From contig DASYYE010000480.1 of assembly GCA_035946955.1 (NCBI GenBank), positions 1 to 19,039 of the forward strand: DNA of 19,039 nucleotides, given 5' to 3'. The notes under the pieces are model-generated. The model did no database searches, was not told where the DNA came from, and worked only from the letters and a program-made list of their open reading frames with translations. Of this stretch, positions 1 to 6,989 are shown in pieces. The stretch comes from DASYYE01 sp035946955 (GTDB lineage Bacteria > Actinomycetota > Actinomycetes > Streptosporangiales > Streptosporangiaceae). A program made the position numbers and the translations under genes. How positions within the stretch are numbered: the stretch's first letter is position 1; every line of letters starts with the position of its first letter.

Positions 1-12
1 GGCTCTATAGCA

Positions 13-30
13 GTGCGCCTCATGGCGCAC
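13..30. repeat. Perfect 7-bp hairpin at the tnpB stop codon
   Basis: GTGCGCC and GGCGCAC are exact inverted arms separated by 4 nt (TCAT on the plus strand). The tnpB stop codon (minus strand, 20-22) lies in the arm/loop. It could be a transcript 3' hairpin, part of a guide-RNA scaffold (the RNAs of TnpB systems derive from the tnpB 3' end), or chance. No U-tract is visible in the 12 nt beyond it. Confidence 0.5.
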
Positions 31-1150
31 CCAGGTCCTCGACCGCGACTGCCCGGCAGCCATGCTGGCGGGCGAGCTTGACCAGTTCGGAGACGGCGGC
101 GCGCAGCCGCCCGTCGCGCTGCGAGGCGGGCAGCCCCGCCAGGGCGGCCGGGATGGTCACGGGCGGCCCGGCCGGGTTCCCGTCGGGGGTGACCACCCAC
201 GCATCCAGGTGGCCGTGGTTCAGGTCAACCGCCAGCACCGGGGCCTGCCGCAGATCCTGCAGGGCGGGGGCGGGCCCGGCCAGGGTGCGCCAGGACGCGT
301 CGAGGTACCAGCGGTCCCGGGCCGGGCTGTGGCTGATGTCGTAGCGGATGGCGCCGCTGGCGGCCTGGGCGGTGGCCTCACCACCCCGGTAGGAGAACCC
401 CACGGGGCACGACAACCGATACCGGCCGTGCGGCCGGTTCGCGAGATGGGCCAGCGGGGTCGGCAGTCTGACCTCCAGCCAGCCCTCGTCCGGGTTCCAC
501 CGGATCGTCTCGTTCCCCCACGGCTTGTCCTTCTCCCCATCGGCGGTCAGGAACAGCCTGGCCGCCTCCCACTCGGCCCGCCACTGCTGCTCGGTCAGCC
601 CCGCAGCGGCAAGGTTGCCGCGCTTGCGCAGCAGGCGCCTCCCGCCCCGCACGACGGGCACTGTCCCTGCCGTCAGCCGCCGCTCCACTACGGCGAGACG
701 GCCCTTGAGCACCTGAAGGCGGACGGCCTTGCCGTACCGCTCAGCAGGGGTCGCGTACCCGCGTACCCGGCCAGCCTCGCCGCCGACCGGGACGGCGAGC
801 CGGGCCTCAACCGTGCGGATGCGAGCGTGCAGGCTGGCTTTCTCGGCCCGGAGGTTCTGCCCGGCGAGCTGCCACTGGTCCTCGCTGGTTCGCGTGATCG
901 CCCCAGCCCACCGCGACGACGACTCCGCCGTCAGCGCCCGCTTCCGCCGGGCACGCGACGCCGCGCGGCCCTGCGCGTCCAGCCGCCCCTCCCTACACCG
1001 GGCTGCCAGGTCACGGCCCGCCAGCGACCCCAGGTGCGACCCGGTGGCCCGAAGCACGGCCTCATCCTGCGGGGACAAGCGAAGCCTGGCCCGCACCCGC
1101 GCCCCAGCCGGCACGGCCACCACGAATGGGCCGGTTATCGGGCGCAGCAC
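20..1150 (-). pseudogene. tnpB: TnpB-like RNA-guided nuclease homologue, C-terminally truncated
   Basis: This is the accessory nuclease of an IS607 element. TnpB family proteins are RuvC-type, RNA-guided DNA nucleases. The 376-aa product has the long basic helical N-terminal half of actinobacterial TnpB-related proteins. It also has RuvC-I (AVDLNHGHLDAW, Asp309) and RuvC-II (AVAVEDLG, Glu371). It stops five residues after that Glu. The zinc-ribbon (CxxC pairs) and RuvC-III Asp that follow in full-length TnpB are missing, so roughly 80-120 residues appear lost and the protein should not cleave DNA. The start at 1150 overlaps the tnpA end, as expected for coupled translation. A frameshift near the window edge is possible, since only 19 nt lie beyond the stop. 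Family assignment is firm; pseudogene status is likely. Confidence 0.75.
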
Positions 1151-1779
1151 CGTAATCCGCCATCAACGCCCGAGAGGCGCCCCACCCCGGCCGCGGCCTG
1201 TGGGCCGATGTCACGCTGCGCGCACCCGACGGCCTTCAGCGCCCGGTTCCGCGCTGACCGGCGGCCGTACAGGCGGGCGCAGAACGACGTCAGCACCTCG
1301 ATCATGTCACGGACCAGATCGTCGGTGACCTCGCTGTCGTCGAGCACGACCAAGCGGCGGCCATGGGCGGCCAGGGCGGCCTCGGCCAGTTCCGTGTTCA
1401 TCCTGCCGAGCCGGTCACGGTGCTCCACCACGATCACGGTGGCCGCCGGGTCAGCCAGCAGCCGGCGCGCCTTGGCCCGCGCCCCGTTCATCCCGGAGCC
1501 GACCTCAGCTTCGACCCGGGCCACGGGCAGCCCGGCCTGCGCCGCCCATGCGCTCAGCCGGGCGACCTGCCGGTCCAGGTCGGCCTCCTGGTCGTGGGAG
1601 GACACCCGCGCATACAGGCCGGCCGCGCCCTGCGGGGGCTGGGCCGCAGCCGTATCCGGCGAGACCAGGATCAGCCGGCCGACCTTCCGCGCCGGGACAG
1701 GCAGCTTCCCTTCCCGGTACCAGCGGTACGCAGTCGTCACATGGATGCCCTGCGCACGCGCCCACTCCGTCAGGTTCAC
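1135..1779 (-). CDS. tnpA: IS607-family serine recombinase (transposase TnpA)
   Basis: A 214-aa small serine recombinase. Residues 1-45 form a MerR-like helix-turn-helix (TTAYRWYREGKLP), and residues 54-185 form the resolvase domain. The catalytic motif is LYARVSSHDQ, with Ser60 the likely nucleophile. Arg58 and the RDRLGR block (121-126) match the arginine-rich active site. An N-terminal DNA-binding domain ahead of the catalytic domain is the IS607 arrangement, opposite to Tn3 resolvases. The GTG start at 1779 has only a weak ribosome site. The last ~25 residues overlap the start of tnpB and look like low-complexity tail. The catalytic residues are intact, so TnpA could still be active although its tnpB partner is truncated. 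Confidence 0.9.
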   Translation of the reverse strand: MNLTEWARAQGIHVTTAYRWYREGKLPVPARKVGRLILVSPDTAAAQPPQGAAGLYARVSSHDQEADLDRQVARLSAWAAQAGLPVARVEAEVGSGMNGARAKARRLLADPAATVIVVEHRDRLGRMNTELAEAALAAHGRRLVVLDDSEVTDDLVRDMIEVLTSFCARLYGRRSARNRALKAVGCAQRDIGPQAAAGVGRLSGVDGGLRCCAR

Positions 1780-1910
1780 ACCGCAAGCCTACTGTTTAGA
1801 ACATGCGTTTGCTATCTAGGGCATGCTGGAGAGCGCAACTGTTGTAACCCCCGGCCCCCCGCGCGCCTCCCCCCGGGTTGTGCAGGCCAACTCCGTATAG
1901 CCTGCTCTGC

Positions 1911-2327
1911 GTGGAATCGACGCGGAGCAGGCCAGGGAATCACCTGACCGCACCCGCATACATCCTGCTCTTCATCGTGGGCGCTATGGAGGGCCTCATC
2001 GGCTGTTTCCAGTTCTCGCGAGGCACAGGGGGTGTGCCCCTGGCGGCGCTCGGGTTCTGCGCGCTGATCCTCCTCAGCTGCATCCTGGCGGGTGCCGGAA
2101 TGCGCAGCCCCCTGGGAGCCCTGGCCATGGCTGTGGGCTGGTTCGTCGTTTCCTTTGTGCTGACACTGCCCACCGCGGGCGGGAGCGTGATCATCAACAA
2201 CTCCAGTGCTGGCAAGTGGTACCTGTACGGCGGCGCGGTCTGCGCGGGAGTGGGGCTCGCCGCCTCGTCGCGCTGGCGAGGGCGGCGCGACACGACACCA
2301 CTCCCGCCGCCGGGGCAGGACACATGA
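1911..2327 (+). CDS. DUF6113-like integral membrane protein
   Basis: About 138 aa with four hydrophobic segments: YILLFIVGAMEGLIG, VPLAALGFCALILLSCILAG, GALAMAVGWFVVSFVLTL and WYLYGGAVCAGVGLAAS. The motif LPTAGGSVIINN before the last segment fits a small actinobacterial membrane family that, from memory, often sits beside mshB (mycothiol deacetylase). Function unknown. No gene resembling mshB is upstream; an IS607 element occupies that side. Start choice: GTG at 1911 lacks a ribosome site but lies 9 nt after a TATAGC hexamer, which would suit a leaderless transcript. TTG at 1878 is the only longer alternative and also lacks a ribosome site. The stop overlaps the next ATG (ATGA at 2324-2327), indicating an operon. 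Confidence 0.75.
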   Translation: MESTRSRPGNHLTAPAYILLFIVGAMEGLIGCFQFSRGTGGVPLAALGFCALILLSCILAGAGMRSPLGALAMAVGWFVVSFVLTLPTAGGSVIINNSSAGKWYLYGGAVCAGVGLAASSRWRGRRDTTPLPPPGQDT

Positions 2328-2842
2328 ACGAACCAGACGTCGGCGCCGTTGCGGCGGCTGACTTCCGCAAGGCAGCAGGCAAGTTCGCGAGCGGGATCGT
2401 CGTGGTCTCCACCTGCCTGGACGGCGTCGACCACGCCATGACCGTCTCCGCGTTTACCGCTGTGTCCCTCGACCCTGTGCTCGTTCTCCTCTGTGCCGAA
2501 AAGGTGGCCCGTTTCCACGACACGGTGCTCACCACCGGCACGTGGGCGGTTTCTGTGCTGGGCGAAGACTCGGAAAAGTCCGCCCGCTGGCTCGCGACCC
2601 GCGGCAGGCCCCTGGCCGGCCAGCTCGACGCGTTCCGCCACTACCCGGGCCGGCTGACTGGCGCGCCCATTCTGGACGATGCCCTGGCTTGGATGGAATG
2701 CCGGACCACCGCCGTGCATGATGGCGGTGATCACAGCATCGTGGTGGGGCAGGTGCTTGCCGTCAGCGCACCCAGCGAGGCCGGCAACCCACTGGTGCAC
2801 TTCGCGGGACGCTACCGGCGTCTCGCCAGTGAAAGGGAGTGA
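2324..2842 (+). CDS. Flavin reductase-like protein (FMN-binding split barrel)
   Basis: A 172-aa protein of the flavin_reduct family, short-chain NAD(P)H:FMN oxidoreductases that often supply reduced flavin to partner monooxygenases. Family signs are FRKAAGKFASGIVVVST near the N-terminus, MTVSAFTAVSLDPVLVLLC (flavin-binding strand/loop), FAGRYRRL at the end, and a typical length. Start: ATG 2324 overlaps the previous stop and follows GGGGCAGG with 4 nt spacing. A longer in-frame extension from 2216 reads antisense-like, Arg-rich sequence and is rejected. It overlaps the next gene by GTGA (2839-2842). No monooxygenase partner lies in the window, so the electron acceptor is unknown. Cytoplasmic. 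Confidence 0.9.
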   Translation: MNEPDVGAVAAADFRKAAGKFASGIVVVSTCLDGVDHAMTVSAFTAVSLDPVLVLLCAEKVARFHDTVLTTGTWAVSVLGEDSEKSARWLATRGRPLAGQLDAFRHYPGRLTGAPILDDALAWMECRTTAVHDGGDHSIVVGQVLAVSAPSEAGNPLVHFAGRYRRLASERE

Positions 2843-3942
2843 CCAGCATGTGGGTTGCGGGTGTGGGCTGGCAGGACGACCACTACTGTGCATTGGTCAC
2901 CGACGGTGAGGGTGGCACGGCGGTGCCGTTGACCTTCTTCCCGGCGTCCGCGGTAGACCAGGTGCTGGACCTGCTGGAGTCGGCGCAGTACCGCAGCGGC
3001 GGCCAGCTGGCCGTCGTCATCGACAGCGTCACCGGTGTGCTCGAGCGGTACCTCGTCGAAGCGGGCCTCGAGGTGTACCGGGCTGACCCAGGCCGATGGG
3101 CGACGTGGTCCGCTGACGGCTCCATCCCGGCAGCGCAGCTGGCCGCTGCGGGCGAGGCAGACCTGTCCGCACTGTCACAGGTCACCGTGCTCGGCGGCGC
3201 CATGAGCGGCCGCGACGACGAAGTGGCCGAGACCACCCTGGCCGCCGCGGGTACCGAGGACGCTTTGGCGCAGGCAGGCCAGTTGCTGGTCGGCGGTGGG
3301 TCAGCCAGCCAGCCAGCAGCCCCAGAGGTCGCACTCACGTTCGACGACGGCCCGCACCCGCGTTACACCACGCAGATCCTCGAGGTGCTCCACAGCTACG
3401 ACGCGGTGGCGACGTTCTTTTGCATCGGGCTCAATGCCCACGCGTTCCCGGGCACCCTGGAGCAGGTCGTGGCCGGCGGCCACGAAGTGGGGAACCACAC
3501 CTGGTCCCACCCCTACCTGCCGGACCAGTCATATGACGAGCTGGCCCACCAGATCCGGCGCACCAACGAGGTGCTGGCTGAGGTGACGGGCCAGGCGCCC
3601 ACCCTGATGCGCCCCCCCTACGGCGCCCGCAGCAGCGATACGCTCCGCTGGCTCGCTGACCTAGGCATGGTCACGGTGCTGTGGAACGCCGAGACCACGG
3701 ACTGGTCCCGCCCCGGCCCGCAGGTGATCGAAGCCGAGGCGCTCGGCCAGGTCGCGCACGGCTCCGTCGTGCTGATGCACGACGGTGGCGGTGACCGGTC
3801 GGACACCGTGGCCGCGCTCCCGGGCGTCATGGACCACCTGGCCGAGCAGGGTTTCCGGTTCGTGCCGGTGAGCCGGTTCCTGTCCGCTACCCGACCGCTT
3901 CCGCCAGCCGGTCAAGTCCCCAGTCCAGGTCTTCCTCACTGA
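2839..3942 (+). CDS. NodB-domain polysaccharide deacetylase-like protein with atypical N-terminal domain
   Basis: A 367-aa protein. Residues 162-348 are a complete NodB (carbohydrate esterase 4) domain: TFDDGPH (Asp169-Asp170), GNHTWSHP (metal ligands His220 and His224), RPPYG (258-262), TTDW (Trp289) and LMHDGGG (His314). CE4 enzymes remove N-acetyl groups from glycans such as peptidoglycan or chitin. Residues 1-130 are unusual. There is no signal peptide or membrane segment, and VAGVGWQDDHYCALVTDGEG with IDSVTGVLERYLVEAGLEVY recalls the RNase-H-like N-terminus of IS110 transposases, with the first acidic residue replaced by Gly. Start GTG 2839 overlaps the flavin reductase stop and follows GAAAGGGA; an internal ATG at 2848 is possible. 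The 3' end overlaps rocD by 56 nt. Substrate unknown; location appears cytoplasmic. Confidence 0.85.
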   Translation: MTSMWVAGVGWQDDHYCALVTDGEGGTAVPLTFFPASAVDQVLDLLESAQYRSGGQLAVVIDSVTGVLERYLVEAGLEVYRADPGRWATWSADGSIPAAQLAAAGEADLSALSQVTVLGGAMSGRDDEVAETTLAAAGTEDALAQAGQLLVGGGSASQPAAPEVALTFDDGPHPRYTTQILEVLHSYDAVATFFCIGLNAHAFPGTLEQVVAGGHEVGNHTWSHPYLPDQSYDELAHQIRRTNEVLAEVTGQAPTLMRPPYGARSSDTLRWLADLGMVTVLWNAETTDWSRPGPQVIEAEALGQVAHGSVVLMHDGGGDRSDTVAALPGVMDHLAEQGFRFVPVSRFLSATRPLPPAGQVPSPGLPH

Positions 3943-5086
3943 CCACCAGCGGCGGGGCGAGCCGGATCGTGGTGCCGTGGGTGTCCTTGGCGAGCACGCC
4001 GCGCTCGGCCAGTCGTTCGCACACCTCCCGGCCGCTCAGCGAGGTGAACTCGACCCCCGCCCACAGACCGCGCCCGCGCACCTCGCGGACCCTGTCTGTG
4101 GGCAGTGCCGCGAGCCGGTCGTGCATGTGCAGGCCGAGCTTGGCGGAGGCCTCCTGGTAATCGCCACTGGCCAGCATGGCGATGACCTCCCGGCCGACCG
4201 CGCAGGCCAGGGGGTTGCCGCCGAACGTGGAGCCATGCTGGCCCGGCTTGAACACGCCAAGCACATCGCGGGAGGACACCACGGCTGACACCGGGACGAT
4301 CCCGCCGCCGAGTGCCTTGCCGAGGATGTACATATCGGGCACGACACTCTCCTGCTCGCAGGCGAACGTCGAACCGGTACGGCCCAGCCCGGACTGGATC
4401 TCGTCCGCGACCATCAGGGCGCCATAGCTGGTGCACAGCTCACGGACGCTGCCCAGGTAGCCGGGTGGCGGCACCACCACGCCAGCCTCTCCCTGGATTG
4501 GCTCGATCAGCACCGCGACGACCCGTTCGTCCATGGCAGCGGTCAGTGCGGCTACGTCTCCGTAGGGGACGACGCGGAAGCCCGGGGTGTAGGGCCCATA
4601 GGAGGCGCGCGCGTCGGGGTCGGTGGAGAAGCTCACGATGGTCGTGGTGCGGCCGTGGAAGTTGCCGTCGAACGCCACGATGACGGCCTCGTCGGCGGGC
4701 ACGCCCTTGACCTCATAGCCCCACTTGCGGGCCGTCTTGATCGCCGTCTCCACCGCCTCGGCGCCGGTGTTCATCGGCAGGACCATCTCCATGCCCGCCA
4801 GTTCCGCTAGTTCCGTGCAGAAAAGGCCGAACTGGTCATGGTCGAACGCCCTGCTGACCAGGGTCACGCGGTCGAGTTGCCGCCGGGCGGCGGCGAGCAG
4901 ACGGGGGTGCCGGTGCCCGAAGTTGATTGCCGAGTAGGCAGCCAGCATGTCCAGGTACCGGTGCCCCTCGACGTCGGTCACCCAGGCGCCTTCACCGCTG
5001 GCGACCACGACCGGCAGCGGGTGGTAATTGTGCGCACTGTGGGCCTCAGTCAGGGCCCGGAGCTCACCAGAGGTACGCCAGGTCAC
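3887..5086 (-). CDS. rocD: Ornithine aminotransferase
   Basis: A 399-aa class-III PLP aminotransferase that converts ornithine and 2-oxoglutarate to glutamate-5-semialdehyde and glutamate. Motifs: MNTGAEAVETAIKTARKWGY and GNFHGRTTT (cofactor phosphate region), IEPIQGEAGVVVPP, VADEIQSGLGRTG (Asp228 to the PLP ring), and ILGKALGGG with Lys257 as Schiff-base lysine. HGSTFGGNPLAC and a length near 400 fit ornithine aminotransferase rather than acetylornithine aminotransferase. Start: GTG 5086 with GGGAGG about 5 nt upstream. It lies 100 nt downstream of the guanidino-hydrolase gene on the same strand, so the two probably form an arginine-to-glutamate catabolic unit. Its last 56 nt are antisense to the end of the deacetylase gene. 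Confidence 0.95.
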   Translation of the reverse strand: MTWRTSGELRALTEAHSAHNYHPLPVVVASGEGAWVTDVEGHRYLDMLAAYSAINFGHRHPRLLAAARRQLDRVTLVSRAFDHDQFGLFCTELAELAGMEMVLPMNTGAEAVETAIKTARKWGYEVKGVPADEAVIVAFDGNFHGRTTTIVSFSTDPDARASYGPYTPGFRVVPYGDVAALTAAMDERVVAVLIEPIQGEAGVVVPPPGYLGSVRELCTSYGALMVADEIQSGLGRTGSTFACEQESVVPDMYILGKALGGGIVPVSAVVSSRDVLGVFKPGQHGSTFGGNPLACAVGREVIAMLASGDYQEASAKLGLHMHDRLAALPTDRVREVRGRGLWAGVEFTSLSGREVCERLAERGVLAKDTHGTTIRLAPPLVVSEEDLDWGLDRLAEAVG

Positions 5087-5186
5087 TGTGCCTCCCGCTC
5101 GTCTACGGGGCGCCTAAGGCACTCCCTTCCCTCGTCGCTCCTGCGTCGCTCCTCAGTCCAGGCAGCGCCGCGCCCCTCCGACTCGC

Positions 5187-6005
5187 TCACTGTGCCACCC
5201 CCTCGTGTGTGGGCCGCAGTTCGAGCGTGCAGCACTTCGGTCCGCCGCCCGCCTTGCGGAACTCGGACATGTCCACGCGCACCGGCTCGAACCCTGCGGC
5301 CGCCAGCCGGTCGGCCAGCCCGTCCGCCTGGCTGGGCAGGACCACGTGGTGCCCGTCGCTGACCGCGTTCAGGGCGAGCACCTCGGCGTCGGAGTCCTTG
5401 GCCTCAATGAGCTCGGGGAACAGCGACGACAGTGCTGCCCTGCCCTCGTCGTCAAAGGCTGGCGGGTAATAGGCGGCCGTGTCGTCATTGAGTACGCACA
5501 GCGCCGTGTCCAGGTGGTAGAAACGCGGGTCCACCAGCCGCAGGCTGACGACCGGCAGCCCGAACACTTCTTCCAGCTCGTACTTCACGCTCGGGTCAGT
5601 GCGGAACCCGTAGCCGGCCAGGATCACACCACCGGTGTAGATGATGTCGCCTTCGCCCTCGTTGACGTGACGTGGCTCGTAGACGTTGCGGTATCCGTGC
5701 GCGCGGAACCAGTCCAGGTAGGCCGGGCCCTCCGCGGCGCGCTCGGGGTGGCGGAAGCGCGCGCCCAGCACAGAGTCGTCGACCACAACGGCGCCGTTGG
5801 CCGCGAACACCATGTCTGGCAGCCCAGGCACCGCGTCGATCAGCTGCACCGTGTGCCCAAGCGAGCGGTACATGTCGCGCAGTGCCTGCCACTGCTGCAT
5901 GGCACGGCCCTCGTCCACCGGCTCGCCCGTGGTCATCCACGGGTTGATCGCGTAGGACACCGTGAAGTGCTCGGGTGGGCACATGAGATATGTCCTGGCC
6001 GACAT
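5187..6005 (-). CDS. Guanidino-group hydrolase (DDAH / arginine dihydrolase-like)
   Basis: A 272-aa member of the amidinotransferase/DDAH superfamily (pentein fold). The catalytic residues are visible: His164 in RFYHLDTALCVL and Cys258 in GGGPKCCTLEL, with acidic residues in DEG and EGEGD stretches (117-120). Family members hydrolyse dimethylarginine or arginine to citrulline, or arginine right through to ornithine, CO2 and ammonia (cyanobacterial ArgZ/AgrE). Pairing with rocD favours an ornithine-yielding reaction, since no citrulline-processing gene is nearby; that is inference. Start: ATG 6005 has an excellent ribosome site (GAGGAGGT, 7 nt spacing). The ORF extends 19 codons further upstream, but that part spans the ribosome site. 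It is the first gene of its operon; the 210-nt upstream region carries repeats. Confidence 0.88.
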   Translation of the reverse strand: MSARTYLMCPPEHFTVSYAINPWMTTGEPVDEGRAMQQWQALRDMYRSLGHTVQLIDAVPGLPDMVFAANGAVVVDDSVLGARFRHPERAAEGPAYLDWFRAHGYRNVYEPRHVNEGEGDIIYTGGVILAGYGFRTDPSVKYELEEVFGLPVVSLRLVDPRFYHLDTALCVLNDDTAAYYPPAFDDEGRAALSSLFPELIEAKDSDAEVLALNAVSDGHHVVLPSQADGLADRLAAAGFEPVRVDMSEFRKAGGGPKCCTLELRPTHEGVAQ

Positions 6006-6096
6006 TCCAGCCACCTCCTCACTGAGTGAGCCCGTATGTATGTGGCGGGCCGTACCCCTCACGGGTCCGGCCCACTTTCAGCGTAGAGACGGAGAG

Positions 6097-6117
6097 TCCG
6101 CAAAAGGTATCCGCAAA
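6097..6117. promoter_or_regulatory. Two direct repeats upstream of the guanidino-hydrolase gene
   Basis: TCCGCAAA occurs at 6097-6104 and 6110-6117, a 13-nt period (minus strand TTTGCGGA twice). They lie about 95-110 nt upstream of the ddaH-like start. Helical phasing is not exact (13 nt). Arginine-catabolic operons in actinobacteria are often controlled by Lrp/AsnC regulators, so an operator is plausible but unproven. Confidence 0.3.
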
Positions 6118-6137
6118 CGCTGCGTATGCCAGCAAGA

Positions 6138-6149
6138 ACCTTGCAAGGT
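6138..6149. promoter_or_regulatory. 12-bp perfect palindrome, possible operator
   Basis: ACCTTGCAAGGT is a perfect 12-bp inverted repeat with no spacer. It lies 133 nt upstream of the ddaH-like ATG and 67 nt past the stop of the CysRS-like gene. As the only perfect long palindrome in this intergenic region it is a candidate regulator site for ddaH-rocD. The rest of 6006-6215 shows no further gene. Confidence 0.35.
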
Positions 6150-6215
6150 CCGTGGCCCGAGCAGCAGTTTGTTGCGTGTGAGCCCCTAAGGGCGTCTGGT
6201 GAGCCGTTACGGCAT

Positions 6216-6953
6216 CTAACGCCCGACCTCGCGGGCGAGGTCGAGTCCCAGGAACTGGTCGAAGTAGGCGAACATCTCGAACTTCGAGCCAGCCGGTATG
6301 GCTGTGTCGGACTCCAGCGCCCGCAACGCGCTCAGTGCGTCCGGCGTGGCGAGGTCGTGATCGAGCGCGTCGATGACCTCACCCACGTACTGCGCGCACA
6401 TGGGCTTACTTGGCGAGCACGCCCACTCGGCGACCTGCCCCCGCCAGTACCGCAGCACTTCGTCGCTGGCTGCCAGGACTTCGGAGTCCAGCACTGCCGG
6501 CTCCCGGTAGTGCCGCTCCAGCAGCGCCAGCCGCAGCGACAGGGGGTCAAGTCCAGAGCCAGGAACAAGCCCAGGGCCAAGCCCGCTGTCCCCGAGGGAG
6601 CTGACCTCGCCCGGCTGCACCCAGTGCACCGGCGCGTCCGTGGCTGCCTCTGTTGCCGCGACCACGACATCTGGCGGACCGGGCGTAGGCTGCACACCCG
6701 TCTCGGCGGGGTGGATGTTCAGCGCCTCGCATGCGCTGGCCACCTCCTCGGCGACCTCGGCCTGCCACGTCGAAACACGGAGCCTGTGGTGTTCACCCAT
6801 CCGCCTGATGAGGTCCGCCACCAGGCAAGACCTCAGGTCAGCGAGGCTGGGAAGCGTCCCCGGTGCTGCGGCGACCAGGGTCCGTAGCGTCCCTGGCCGC
6901 GCCGGAGACAACGGCTCAACCTGCCCACTGCGCTGGTTATGGAGAACGAACAC
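6216..6953 (-). CDS. Degenerate cysteinyl-tRNA synthetase-like protein
   Basis: A 245-aa protein aligning by eye with the two ends of CysRS/MshC. Residues 2-60 follow the CysRS start (VLHNQRSGQVEPLSP, then a strand and LADLRSCLVADLIRR). Residues 72-98 match the ALNIHP...P segment. Residues 135-240 match the C-terminal helices (DPLSLRLALLERHYREP, LDHDLATPDALSALRAL, FDQFLGLDL). The zinc ligands and the HIGH and KMSKS signatures of active CysRS are absent: TLVAAAPGTLPSL sits where YVCGPTVY...HIGN is expected. About half the usual ~460 residues are missing. It should not aminoacylate; a regulatory or binding role is possible but unknown. GTG start at 6953 has a weak ribosome site, 36 nt after dapC, so it may be co-transcribed with it. 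No frameshift is visible; the reading frame is intact and codon use is normal. Confidence 0.75.
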   Translation of the reverse strand: MFVLHNQRSGQVEPLSPARPGTLRTLVAAAPGTLPSLADLRSCLVADLIRRMGEHHRLRVSTWQAEVAEEVASACEALNIHPAETGVQPTPGPPDVVVAATEAATDAPVHWVQPGEVSSLGDSGLGPGLVPGSGLDPLSLRLALLERHYREPAVLDSEVLAASDEVLRYWRGQVAEWACSPSKPMCAQYVGEVIDALDHDLATPDALSALRALESDTAIPAGSKFEMFAYFDQFLGLDLAREVGR

Positions 6954-6989
6954 AAGCTGCAGCCTACGGGCGGCAACATTGCCAGGGGG

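Larger units (their letters stand above)
1..1830 (-). mobile_element. IS607-type insertion element, partial (tnpA + truncated tnpB)
   Basis: A serine-recombinase tnpA and a tnpB gene overlap by 16 nt in the order and orientation typical of IS607 elements. IS607 elements lack terminal inverted repeats and make no clear target duplication, so the ends cannot be placed exactly. The tnpA-side end should lie between the tnpA start (1779) and the first host gene (about 1911); 1830 is a guess. The other end is beyond the window or was lost. Between 1780 and 1910 I see a CATGC...GCATG inverted pair (about 1804-1827) and a C-rich stretch, but no gene. Confidence 0.75.

Noticed and set aside
62..1819. 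585-codon open frame on the plus strand across the IS element
   Set aside because: It is antisense to tnpA and tnpB, Pro/Arg/Gly-rich with no domain, and arises from the high GC content.
1940..2893. 317-codon minus-strand frame over DUF6113 and flavin reductase
   Set aside because: The plus-strand genes here have domains, ribosome sites and stop/start overlaps; the antisense frame has none.
5205..6029. 274-codon plus-strand frame opposite the guanidino-hydrolase
   Set aside because: It mirrors the true gene, whose catalytic motifs are clear.
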